Assembly (NCBI RefSeq): GCF_001625305.1
Contig: NW_017804509.1
Location: 653,549 to 717,548 of the forward strand
Source: Branchiostoma belcheri
Lineage: Eukaryota > Chordata > Leptocardii > Amphioxiformes > Branchiostomatidae
Length of the DNA stretch: 64,000 nucleotides
Reading direction: 5' to 3'
Shown piece after piece: positions 45,199 to 53,818 of the stretch (positions are counted from its first letter, which is position 1; each line of letters opens with the position of its first letter). The notes under the pieces are model-generated. The model made no database searches, had not been told where the DNA came from, and saw only the letters and a list, made by a program, of their open reading frames with translations. Position numbers and translations under genes: made by a program.

Positions 45199-48100
45199 AG
45201 CATACCATACATGTACTCATCAGTGTACCCACTGCCCTACAGGTCCACGCCAACTGCATCAGAGACAACGTTCTGAGCGCGGCGAACGCGTCTGTGAGGT
45301 GTGACATGGAGGCCGTGCGGGAGTACCAGACCGCGCTCATGGAGATCGTCATCTTCTACGAGTCGCTCGGTATCTGCTCGGCGGAGTTCGAGCAGCAGCT
45401 GGATAAGGAAGGTTAGTCTGTGGTGGCACTGAAACTGTTTTGTCTCTTTATCTGTATCAGTATAGCCGGTATAACCGCCCTTCGGCGTAGCACTCCAGCT
45501 TCGCAGGTACGCGGCGCGGCGGCAGCTGGCTACATTACACCGAACGACTTGTTACACCTAACCCTTGAGCATCTAACACTAAACATTGTCTAAAGCCATC
45601 TAATATATGATGATGCCCCCTACTGTACTTGGTCACAGAGAGTTCCTCTTTGCGATAGTTCTAGGAAAAGGATGAGTATCCAGAATCGAACTTCATTCAA
45701 AACCATGCTCAGGTACGGTTCTGGGATATTTCATGCGTATCCAGAACCGTGCTTTATCCAAAGCCATGCTGGGGCACGGTTCTAAATAGTCCATGTGTAT
45801 CAAGAACCGTGCCTGGGGCAGATCTATGTTCGACATGCAAAGTGATAAGTCAAAACACAGAGTCGTCTCTTTCTTAGTGAAGTTTGAAAACTTGCAGTAA
45901 GGTTGAAACATTGATGTATTTTTCCTTTTCCTCAGCGTTGTCTGAAGAGATGGAGGCTGCGGAACTGATCGACGTGGTGGGAGACATCATGGAAGAACAG
46001 AGAGAGGAGATGAGAGGAGAGGAAGAAGCTGAAGAAGAAATGGAAGAAGAGGAGGATCAAAGGGCGATGGCGATACAAATGATCGAAGAGCAGATCGCGG
46101 CTCTTGAAGAGCGGTGGGCGGAACTACAGGGGCTGCTTGAGCGGGCGAGGAACGCGTCGGCGGGTGAGCTACCCGGAAATATCACCGCGGAGGACCTGGA
46201 GCAAGAGATGTCAGACATCGAAGAGCAAGAAGATGAGCTAAGGAGGGAGGAGGATGAGATCGCCACCGGTGGTGAAGAATTTGATGACGGGTTGCCAATG
46301 GTGCCGGAGGGACAGGGGTACACGCAGGAAGAGATACAGGAAGCTTTAACACTGCTGGAGCAGAGGAGGGAAGTTCTGGAAACAAGGCTCGAACAGCTAC
46401 TGAACGCCTCGGCTAGCGTACCAGAGAACCGCACCGCAGAATTCGAAGAAGAAGTGGAGAGGGCTGAACAGGAGCTTTCCGATGTTGTACAAGAAGAGGA
46501 CAGGCTGTTGGGAGGAGGGGAACCCGATGAGGACACCGAGGAAGAAATGCGGATGCAACAGACCGAAGAAGAAATAGCGGCCCTGGAGCAGATGAGGGCG
46601 GAGCTAGAAAGGAAGCTGGAGCAGTTGTTGAACGCCTCCGCTGACGAACTACCAGAAAACGGCACGGACGCGTTCAGACAGGCCGTGGAGGAAGCTGAAC
46701 AGGAACTGCAGGCAATCATCGAACGGGAAGACGAGCTGTTGAGGGAACAGGGTGCCATCAGCGGAGAAGGAGAAGGAGAAGGAGGGATGGACAGGCAAAC
46801 GCTCCAGGAGGCGTGGAACTCGCTGGAGGAGAGAAGGGAGCGACTCGAGCGGCATATGGAGCGGCTGCTGGACTCCCTGCCCGACGTCGCAGAGAGCGAC
46901 ACGGAGGAGTACGAACGAGAGCTGGAGGAGACGGAGCAACAGCTCGAAGAGGTGATGCAGGAAGAGGAAGAGCTTTTGGAAGGGGAGGGTGAAGGTGAGC
47001 CTGATGATGACGACGAAAGGGGGATGCAGCTACGAATGCTCGATGAGCAGATACAGGCCCTGGAGGAAAAGAGAGAGGAACTGGAGAGGGAGCTCGAGGA
47101 ACTGTTCAACACAAACAACAACACCCTGGACAACAGCACCATGGAGGCGATGGAAGAGATTGAGGCGGAGCTTGAAGAAGTCGTCGAAGAGGAGAACGAA
47201 TTGATGCAAGAAGAGGAGGAGATACTTCAAGAAGAGGACGAAGACGACGAAGATGGAGAGTTCTCCGAAGAGGAGGAAGCGTTCTCTGACGAAGAAGAAG
47301 ATGGTGAGAACTCGCGCGAGCAGTGGATCCGAGACCAGCTGGAAGCTCTGGAGCAAGAAAGAGAGCAACTGGAAGCTCAGCGCGAAGAGCTGCTTAACGG
47401 GCCGGCAGAAAATCGCACCGAAGAGATGGTCAACGAACTGGAGCGACAGATCGAGGAAGTAGAAGAGGAAGAAGACAGGCTCGTGGGAGGAGCAGACGGC
47501 GTAGACGTAGATGACGGTGAAGAAGAAGAAGAAGATGAGCTGGACCAGATGGGCCAGGAAATGGACCACCTGGAAGAAGAGCAAGAGGAGCTGACCAATG
47601 AGATCAACCAGCTCCTTCAGGAGGCTGACGGAGCGCCGGAGAACGCGACGGAGGAGATCAGGCGCGAGGTTTGTTTGTTTGTTTATTTAGGAAGCTCCAT
47701 TAGTGATGATACATCGCTATTCTTCCTGGAGTCCTTTACATAAAATTCATTAACTATTATTTACATACATGTTTAACTGCTATCAAGAAAACTTATCTTA
47801 TCAACATTGTAAATTACAAGTTAAGCATCAATTAATAGTAAATTACAAATTACAAATTAAGCATCAATTAATAGTAAATTACACATTAAGCATCAATTAA
47901 TACATCAATTAATAATACAGAGGATTCTGCATATTTGTATAGCGCATTTTATACAGTTACCCGGCCTATACGATAGGCCGGAATAGCACTAATGGCGTCC
48001 CGAAGGGGAGGGGAGGGGGGTATAGCAACGAGCATAAATTACTAAGACAAACAACGAACTCACGATATCGTATGCCGCAACTTTATTTGTAAAATTGTAT

Positions 48101-51100
48101 TCATGATACAGTACAAATAGCCAAAATCTGAACTGTTTTCTTTTTCATCTTTCCACAGCAGAAATATAACGAGAATTGTTAAAAATTGAGCATTATAAAT
48201 TCAACCTGTAAATGTATTACAATTACAGGTGGAGCAGCTGGAGGAAATGCGGGGAGAGATCGCCGAGGAGGAGGACCAGCTGATGGAGCAGATGGAGGAA
48301 GTGGAGCATCAGCGAGAGGAGGAGGCTGGGGGTACAGAAGGGATGGACGAAGCGGACGATGATGAAGGTGATGAGATTTACTTCTTATTAATCTCAAGAC
48401 GGCTGGGTAACCCCTAGTCTCCACCAGACTTCTTTTGCGGGCTGAATAAATCGTAGAAATCGGCCTAAAAAGGGTATTAATTGGCCAGAGAAGATAGCCG
48501 GCCAATTAATACCCTTTTTAGGCCGATTTCTACGATTTATTCAACCCGCAAAAGAAGCCTGGTGGAGACTAGGTAACCCCATTCAGCCTATACGTCTGAC
48601 CGTTTCCAAAATCATATCCAGTTGCTTGAGTAACTGTTTTTTGGCGTATCTTTTTACCTGGATGTCTAACCTTCACCCACCCGTTATTCATTCATTTGTT
48701 CATGATAGGCGAGATGCCGGAACCGGAGGTTGAGGATGACGTTCTGATGGAGGACCGGCAGGTGGTGGAGGAGGAGCTGGAGGAGATCGGACAGGAGGAG
48801 GAGGATGTCTCCAGGGAGCTGGCGGACGTTAGGGAGCAGAAGAGACAGAATCCGGAGGTCAGTATCTGTATCGATCTGTATCTGTAGCCCTTCGGCGTAA
48901 CACACCAGCTTCTGTATCTGTATAGCCGATATAACAACCCTTCGGCGTAACACACCAGCTTCTGTATCTGTATAGCCGGTATAACCGATGTTTGTCTGTT
49001 ACGTTTGTTATGTTAATTGAGAATTGAATTTTGTACGTCATGTAGGCCGCAGGCGAGCTGGACGAGAAGGAAGCTGAACTGGAGAGAGAGAGGGAGGAGC
49101 TGAAGGAGGTGGAGAGAGAGCTCGTGCACGAACTTGAAGAGATTGCAGAAAGGGACGGAACAGACGGTGAAGATGAAGGTATGGACATATGCAACTTTTT
49201 GCGTGAAATATTCTTATTTCTTGAAAATCTGAGTTCTCCTTAAAGCACACTCACTGACCACAAGAGATATCAATCAAATTCAAATGACCACAGCATGTCT
49301 ACAACATGATATATTTATAATAGCCTCCGGCTAGTTGTACAGTCCTGGCTGTATATCTGTTCAACAAATCAAGTCAAATCAAGGTAATGATGAAATACTT
49401 CTGGTCCACAGAAGATGATGAGGAGTGTCCGGTTCTGGTCATTGACCATTAGTGTTTGGAACGGAAGAGGAAGCAGAGCAAAAACAATATGTTTTCCTTC
49501 GGTAAACATGTTTTCCTTCTGGTCCACAGTAGATGAGGAGGAAGAAGAGTGTCCTATGGAGATCCTGCGCCCGTGCGTGGCTGCGTTCATGACGTTATTG
49601 CGAAGAGCTAGCTATCAAATTCAAAATTATGACCACAGCATGTCTAGAACATGAGATATCAAAACTGAAAGTCCTGCTGCAGGACCTTTAAAAGCCGTTA
49701 GAGGACATTTTTTATTGAGCCAATGCCTACCAACATATAGAATATCATAAACATCCATTCACAACTTCTCGAGTTATGTTGGTCACAGGCAGATAGACGA
49801 ATAGACAGACAGAGACAGACAGGCAGGCAGACACACTCACCCCAAAACATAACGTATTTAGCGAAGGTAATGATGAATGTCTTCTGGTCCACAGAAGAAG
49901 ATGAAGAAGAGTGTCCTATGGAGATCCTGCGTCCGTGCGTGGCTGAGTTCGTGACGTCGGTGGGGTCCGGGACGCGCTGGTGTGACGCGCTGGACGCACA
50001 CCTGGTCTGTCTGCAGGACGCGGTCAGGAACTGCACCATCACACGTGAGTATACAGGGCAGACAGTACTATTACCCTTGCCCATAGAAGCCTATGGTAAA
50101 ATACACTAAAATAAGTCACAATGAAAGTACTTTCTCACATTTCAATCTCAACATTTTTTCAGCACCAGAGAACCACAAGGCTTCCCAAATATAGAAAGAA
50201 AATAGGGGGTCGACCTGGTCAAATTCCCGCTACAGCTGATTTAGTAAACAAACCCTACTTTTGACCTAATTTTCTCATGTATCCATCCGCCTTAGGCAGG
50301 CCAGACCTCATCACTCAGGTCCCTCTTTATGCCCACCAAAATGGTAAAAATGAAACCTGCAATCTCCAAACAGATCATACAGCATATGACCGCCCTGAAA
50401 TAAAAGTTATTCTATGTGCTCCTTACAGCAACCTCCATCGCCTCCAGAACCGTGCCTAGCTAGTTCTATGTCTGAATGGGTTAGGGTTGGGATCAGGTAC
50501 CGTTTAGTCTCTGTGTCTATAAGAACGAAGATTTGCTCTAGGCACTAAGTTAAATAGTTGTTGCAATACATCGTACCTTATATGACTGTCGTGAAATAAA
50601 GTTCTCCTACGTACTTCTTACGTACAGCTAACATCGAGGCGTACCATGTCGGGTTCCTGGGCATGACGACGGCGTACGTCCGGTCAGACCTCTGTCCGGA
50701 GTCAACCTTCGACAACGTGGAGGACGATACCGTCTTCGACCAGATCATGGAGGAAGACGAAGAAGAAGAAGAAGACGACGACTCTTCTGAAGAAAGCTAC
50801 GAGGAGGTAGATACACCAGACGTCGAAAGCTTCGAAGAAGACGATCTGGAAGAAAGCTACGAGGAAGACTCAGTCGAAAGCGACGTCTCTCCAGAGGACG
50901 ACTTTGATGACGCCGGCATCATGGATGATGAAGAAGAAGAAGAGTTGAGCAGCGAAGAAGAGGACAGCAGCGAAGAAGATTATCCGCTAGGGGGCGCTGT
51001 CACCGACGATTGGCTGTGGAACGACCAGTACACCACCCCGCTCCCAACCGGCATGCCGTACGGCGACGACTACGGCATGGAGGGGGACTACGACGTGGAA

Positions 51101-51960
51101 GACATGCTGGAAGAGGAAGAAGAGGAAATTGAGCAGGAGGAAGAAGAGGAGGAGGAAATTGAGGAGGAAATTGAAGAGGAGGAGGTTTTGGAGGCTGCAG
51201 GAGAGGATCTGCAGGAAGCTCTAGAGGACCTCGAAGATGCCATCAGAGGTCAGTATATTTTTACAGTTTCTTTCCCCGGACGGCCAAGTTTTGGAATTCC
51301 CTCCCTGACAAGTGTTTCCCACCAACCTACAATATACAGCTTTTCAAATCAAACGTTCACTGCCATCTCTTGACATAGCCATGTTTCTCTCATATTTCTA
51401 GTTCAATGCCGAGAAGTGGTCGTATAGGCCTTGTATTATTGAACCACTCCGTTAAAGTATCAACTTAAGATGGAAAACAGACAAAATATTTACTAGTATC
51501 TAAGAAAAAATGCATTGGATTATTTTAAAGACTAAACAGTTTTGAGTATCATCTATAAAAACAAAAGTATGCGATTCTGGCTGTGGCTGTCATATATTCT
51601 TCTTAGATGATCACAATGATCATAATAGACCCTCATTTCTTCATCCGTTCATCCGTTCCTTCCTTCCTTCATTCATTCATCTGTTCATTAATTCATAACT
51701 TCATCCATTCATTCATCTGATCTGTTCATTAATTCATCCCTTCATTTATTCTTACATGAAGTATTAACGAATATTTTTCCCCTCTTGAATCCCCTCCTCT
51801 GCCGACCACCGCATGGCCCACACCAGGCGGGAAGACCGAACCTCCCGAACCTGTCCACCGGAACTGGGCCCGGAACCGCCAGTCTACGAGCGGTGCTGCC
51901 GTGCCGAGGGGAACCGCCTTCCTCAGCCTGATCATGGCATTGCTCCTGTGCCTGATGTAG
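39509..51960 (+). CDS. Large acidic coiled-coil surface protein with two six-cysteine modules and a GPI signal (unrecognised)
   Basis: Thirteen coding exons: 39509-39526, 41850-42022, 43395-43528, 43906-43962, 44336-44505, 45243-45411, 45936-47668, 48229-48367, 48709-48857, 49046-49178, 49895-50044, 50628-51248, 51827-51960. Every junction is AG/GT and phases match, giving 1,260 codons with stop. Order: signal peptide, Thr/Pro/Ala-rich segment, EF-hand loop DLNRDGQLSYFE (about residues 104-115), six-Cys module 1 (Cys 155-229), acidic coiled-coil repeats (about 240-950), six-Cys module 2 (Cys 965-1031), acidic region, GPI signal. I infer a glycosylated, calcium-binding, cell-surface stalk protein. 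I do not recognise a family; calcium-binding mineral or mucus proteins are possible comparisons. The 5' end (six codons, then a second methionine) is the least certain part. Confidence 0.8.
41850..42022 (+). CDS. Signal-peptide exon of the acidic GPI protein
   Basis: MRVFVAACFLSFVLISVEGA is a typical secretory signal; with the upstream exon it is preceded by MRTTVK in frame. If the short first exon were noncoding, this ATG alone would do. A Thr/Pro/Ala/Glu-rich segment with one N-glycosylation site (NGT) follows. Confidence 0.82.
42234..42706. mobile_element. Larger hAT-type MITE inserted beside a CA repeat
   Basis: Ends TAGGGCTGCG and CGCAGCCCTA are inverted. The flanking 8-mers are both ACACACAC, consistent with an 8-bp duplication, though the right one belongs to a long CA array. 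Inside are repeated GGTACAGGTCC-like and palindromic CCGGTACACTGTACCGG segments. It sits in intron 2 of the acidic GPI-protein gene. Confidence 0.72.
42707..42794. repeat. (CA)n microsatellite next to the hAT-type MITE
   Basis: About 44 CA units, in intron 2 of the acidic GPI-protein gene, directly after the MITE's right end. Confidence 0.95.
42881..43293 (+). pseudogene. Three partial tandem copies of the next exon (42881, 43057, 43234)
   Basis: Each copy has the acceptor region and about 60 bases of the exon at 43395 (TSMLAV(V/M)PDSIMAMYD), then runs into CA/CACA repeats and CACTAGTTTTTT. Starts are 176, 177 and 161 bp apart. Copy 2 would be in frame (60 bases) if its GACAG-GTTCAG were used as donor; copy 1 has lost one base in this stretch and copy 3 has lost the GT. 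Only the copy at 43395 has a full exon and donor. Confidence 0.82.
43395..43962 (+). CDS. EF-hand exons of the acidic GPI protein (43395-43528, 43906-43962)
   Basis: The first exon reads MPDSIMAMYDKFDRFSQDFD and LREMFQNSDLN; the second continues RDGQLSYFELLHSPYVLSP. Joined, D-L-N-R-D-G-Q-L-S-Y-F-E has D/N/D at loop positions 1, 3, 5, G at 6 and E at 12, a canonical EF-hand calcium loop, flanked by predicted helices. The intron splits the loop. A lone EF-hand next to an acidic stalk suggests calcium-dependent extracellular function. Confidence 0.78.
44336..44505 (+). CDS. Six-cysteine module 1, first half
   Basis: Reads LCGPSQAGDEDEDDEDDD, then IRCDHEILLRCGNVLMDHIN and RTDQASICEAFR. Carries cysteines 1-3 of module 1 and an NRT glycosylation site. 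An (ATTC)n microsatellite begins within about ten bases of its donor. Confidence 0.82.
44516..44748. repeat. (CATT)n microsatellite and a 10-bp AACCAGAGAG repeat
   Basis: About 30 ATTC units from 44516 to 44650, only some ten bases after a splice donor, followed by roughly six AACCAGAGAG units at 44691-44748. Confidence 0.92.
44786..45130 (+). pseudogene. Partial tandem copies of the second module-1 exon
   Basis: The heads at 44872 and 45048 repeat the exon at 45243, acceptor included, and a remnant of a third is at 44786-44815. The 44872 copy encodes VHANCIRDNVLSAANASVRC and on to VIFY before CA repeats; the 45048 copy breaks off at EYQT into a CA array. The repeating unit includes the spacer CATACATGTACTCATCAGT. 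Starts are 176 and 195 bp apart. Confidence 0.82.
45139..45198. repeat. (CA)n microsatellite between exon-head copies
   Basis: About 29 CA units with one GA, within the duplicated unit of the module-1 exon. Confidence 0.93.
45243..45411 (+). CDS. Six-cysteine module 1, second half
   Basis: Reads VHANCIRDNVLSAANASVRC, then MEAVREYQTALMEIVIFYES and LGICSAEFEQQLDKE; cysteines 4-6 of module 1. Full-length copy with a proper donor (AAG-GTTAGT). Spacing across the module is C-x7-C-x16-C-x8-C-x14-C-x24-C, mostly helical by composition. Confidence 0.82.
45449..45680 (-). mobile_element. 3' fragment of the 53-kb-type LINE, reverse orientation
   Basis: Reverse complement matches the ORF end and tail of the LINE at 53600-53818, with the same break points as the copy at 35290-35510. 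It occupies the intron before the long stalk exon. Confidence 0.75.
45936..47668 (+). CDS. Acidic coiled-coil stalk exon (577 codons)
   Basis: One long exon, rich in Glu, Leu and Gln with heptad-like spacing. It contains about seven repeats of roughly 70-100 residues: a helix (such as EEQIAALEERWAELQGLLER), a turn carrying N-glycosylation sequons (NAS, NIT, NRT, NGT, NNT, NST, NAT), a second helix, then a Gly/Asp/Glu-rich linker. Repeat 4 has lost the sequon. The antiparallel helix-turn-helix reading is my inference. The opposite strand is open over more than 1 kb but only as a shadow of the skewed codons. Confidence 0.88.
48229..49178 (+). CDS. Further coiled-coil stalk exons (48229-48367, 48709-48857, 49046-49178)
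   Basis: Three short exons continue the acidic helix pattern: VEQLEEMRGEIAEEEDQLME, then VVEEELEEIGQEEEDVSREL, then ELDEKEAELEREREELKEVE. Each ends in an acidic turn (such as DEADDDEG). Introns hold a fold-back MITE (48415-48571) and LINE-tail repeats (48872-48990). Confidence 0.83.
48415..48571. mobile_element. TAGTCTCC fold-back MITE with perfect 9-bp target duplication
   Basis: Almost completely palindromic: TAGTCTCCACCAGACTTC... AAAAAGGGTATTAATTGGCC and back to GGTGGAGACTA. GGTAACCCC flanks it at 48406-48414 and 48572-48580. A young insertion in an intron of the acidic GPI-protein gene, some 50 bases after a donor. Confidence 0.88.
48872..48990 (-). repeat. Tandem LINE-tail units (about three)
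   Basis: Units of about 52 bp with CTGTATCTGTATAGCCG and GGCGTAACACACCAGCTT, as at 6527-6730 but less complete. Confidence 0.72.
49412..49635 (+). pseudogene. Two broken copies of the module-2 exon head (49412, 49530)
   Basis: Each follows a copy of TTCTGGTCCACAG, the acceptor of the true exon at 49895. The 49412 copy reads EDDEECPVLVIDH and stops; the 49530 copy reads EECPMEILRPCVAAFMT before homology ends. As with the exons at 43395 and 45243, only the head is duplicated. Confidence 0.78.
49895..50044 (+). CDS. Six-cysteine module 2, main exon
   Basis: Reads ECPMEILRPCVAEFVTSVGS, then TRWCDALDAHLVCLQDAVRN and CTIT, holding five cysteines; the sixth (VRSDLC) is in the next exon. Spacing C-x7-C-x14-C-x8-C-x7-C-x25-C resembles module 1, including the shared EIL(L)R-C. 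Confidence 0.82.
50628..51248 (+). CDS. End of module 2 and C-terminal acidic region
   Basis: Starts NIEAYHVGFLGMTTAYVRSD and LCPESTFDN, closing module 2. Then come Asp/Glu/Ser-rich tracts (SSEESYEEVD, DLEESYEED) that look like casein-kinase-type phosphosites or metal-binding acidic runs, a Trp/Tyr-rich island DDWLWNDQYTTPLPTGMPYG, and a last Glu-rich helix ending EALEDLEDAIRG. Confidence 0.85.
51827..51960 (+). CDS. GPI-anchor signal exon
   Basis: Reads GKTEPPEPVHRNWARNRQST, SGAAVPRG and the hydrophobic end TAFLSLIMALLLCLM before TAG. Small residues SGA, a short polar spacer and a terminal hydrophobic stretch are the three parts of a GPI signal. No charged residues follow the hydrophobic segment, so a GPI anchor fits better than a transmembrane anchor. 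AATAAA at 51968 is close behind the stop. Confidence 0.8.
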
Positions 51961-51990
51961 AAAGGAAAATAAAACAAAGAATTCGTACTA

Positions 51991-52322
51991 ATCTCCAAGC
52001 AGATCATACGGTGGCAAGGCAGTATCCATGTAGCATCTACCAGGCTTCGGGAGGCGGCTGGAAAGAGTAGAGATTGGCCAAATAGAGACGTAACATGCCG
52101 AGGGAGTTGGTCCGCTTCTCCGAGTACAGTTCGGGAGCGGCAAACAGTTCTCTCCACCAACTCCCCTGACATGCTATCTCTCTATTTGGCCGATTACTAC
52201 TCTTTCCAGTCGCTTTCCGAAGCCTGGTAGAGGCTAGTATCCTGAGGAGTAGGGTGGCCAATGGATACTGTCTTGTCAATTTTATATTGCCTTTGCGGGT
52301 ACCGAAACATCTGCTTGGAGAT
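51991..52322. mobile_element. Fold-back element with a second MITE nested inside
   Basis: Outer ends ATCTCCAAGCAGAT and ATCTGCTTGGAGAT are perfect inverted repeats, with GCAGTATCCATG and ATGGATACTG as inner arms. A 206-bp MITE (52031-52236) interrupts it. It starts about 30 bp after the GPI-gene stop codon. Confidence 0.7.
52031..52236. mobile_element. Nested fold-back MITE of the TAG(T/C)CTC family
   Basis: Ends TAGCATCTACCAGGCTTC and AAGCCTGGTAGAGGCTA are inverted. Flanks GTATCCATG and GTATCCTGA share their first six bases. Inner arms ATGCCGAGGGAGTTGG and CCAACTCCCCTGACAT are inverted. Confidence 0.7.
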
Positions 52323-52330
52323 CATACTCG

Positions 52331-53818
52331 CTAAACACTGCAGAAATCCCTAAAGATTGGAGGGATGCAAATATATGCGCCATCTTTAAAAAAGGAGATA
52401 GAGCGGTCCCCAGCAACTATAGACCTGTTTCACTGACCTGCATATCCTGCAAACTACTTGAACATATCATCCATAGCCAAATCATGAAGCACCTAGAAAG
52501 TTACAGTATATTAACGGATTACCAGCATGGATTCAGAGCCAAACGATCCACAGAAACACAGCTTATACTAACAGTCCATGACATAGCTGGCGCACTAAAC
52601 AGTAAACGGCAGGTAGATTTAGCAATACTTGATTTCACTAAAGCCTTTGATAAAGTCCCCCATGGCAGGCTCATCTCAAAACTGGAGTATTATGGAATCC
52701 AAGGCCCTACGCTGAATTGGTTAAAGGCTTTCCTGACCAACAGGGAGCAAACAGTAGTGGTTGAAGGGAAGGCGTCGGCTCCAGTTAAAGTAGCGTCTGG
52801 GGTCCCTCAAGGAACCGTCCTGGGGCCATTGCTCTTTCTCTTGTATATAAATGACCTACCAGATCAGCTTGACTCAAATGTGAGGTTATTTGCCGATGAC
52901 TGTCTATTGTATGTAGAGCTTTCTACACAGACCGACTCACAACTTCTCCAAAAAGACCTGAACACCCTGGAAGAATGGCAAAGTAAATGGCTCATGCAGT
53001 TTAATCCCGAAAAATGCTACATTATGCACATAACAAACAAACGAACACCACATGCAACTAGCTACCAGTTTTGTGGTCAGGCTTTAGCAACCACAAAAAT
53101 CCATCCGTATCTGGGCGTCACGCTGACAAGCGGACTGAAGTGGGGTGCACATGTTAATAATATCACAACTAAGGCGAAACAGACATTGGGAGTGATTAAA
53201 CGTAATCTGTGGGCATGTCCAACGAGAGTAAAATCACTTGCATACACGTCACTTGTAAGACCGAACCTAGAATACGCTGCGACAGTATGGGATCCATATA
53301 CAAAGAAAGACAAAGACAAATTGGAAAGGGTACAGAATCAAGCTGCAAGATTCTGTATGAACAGCTATGTAAGAGGTGCTAGTGTCACGGAAATGAAAAG
53401 AAACCTACAGTGGACCTCACTTGAAGACAGAAGAAAGATGTCTAGACTATGCATGATGTACAAAATGACTAATAAACTGGTGGATGTCCCAACTACTAAG
53501 TACCTAATACCAGCTCAGAAGAGAACAAGAAATAGCCACGCATTCAAGTACCAGAGTTATCAACCAAGGATTGAGGTGTTCAAGAATTCATTCTTTCCTA
53601 GAACTATCGCAGAGTGGAACTCACTGTCACCAAGTACAGTAGGGGCACTGTCAATAGATAGCTTTAAACAATGTCTAGAGCTAGAAGTTCAAGGGTTAGG
53701 TGTAACAAGTCGATCGGTGTAATATAGCCAGCTGCCGCCGCGCCGCGTGCCTGCGAAGCTGGTGTGTTACGCCGAAAGGCGGTTATACCGGCTATACAGA
53801 TACAGATACAGATACTCG
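52331..53818 (+). mobile_element. 5'-truncated LINE with intact reverse transcriptase C-terminal part and 3' tail
   Basis: An open frame of about 464 codons runs from IPKDWRDANICAIFKKGDRA to the stop at 53722. It has RT blocks NYRPVSLTCISCKLLE, DFTKAFDKVPH, SGVPQGTVLGPLLFLLYIND and FADDCLLY, then the thumb and C-terminal region. The endonuclease and RT start are missing. The type is consistent with jockey/CR1/L2-like elements. It ends in a GC-rich tail and GATACA repeats (53723-53818). No stops, so a fairly young copy. Confidence 0.9.
53723..53818 (+). mobile_element. LINE 3' tail (source sequence of the dispersed tails)
   Basis: GTAATATAGCCAGCTGCCGC, GAAGCTGGTGTGTTACGCCG and AAAGGCGGTTATACCGGC, then GATACA units. 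GCGTTACGCC/GGCG and CCGGTATAACC can form a stem, which may be the RT recognition structure. The same sequence recurs at least eight times in the window. Confidence 0.75.

Noticed and set aside
46057..47142. Open frame of 361 codons on the minus strand, Ser-rich
   Set aside because: It is the antisense of the Glu-rich stalk exon; GAG/GAA/GAC codons read backward give CTC/TTC/GTC and shifted TCC/TCT serine codons with few stops. No splice or start context.
47669..47743. Continuation of the stalk exon frame (VCLFVYLGSS...) to a stop at 47743
   Set aside because: The frame passes a good donor (GAG-GTTTGT) into a dispersed TTTGTTTATTTA repeat; the next exon at 48229 fits in phase 0, so this is intron.
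52484..53722. 412-codon frame as a host gene
   Set aside because: Reverse transcriptase motifs and the attached LINE tail show it is a retrotransposon; the open frame extends upstream of the first methionine to a truncation.
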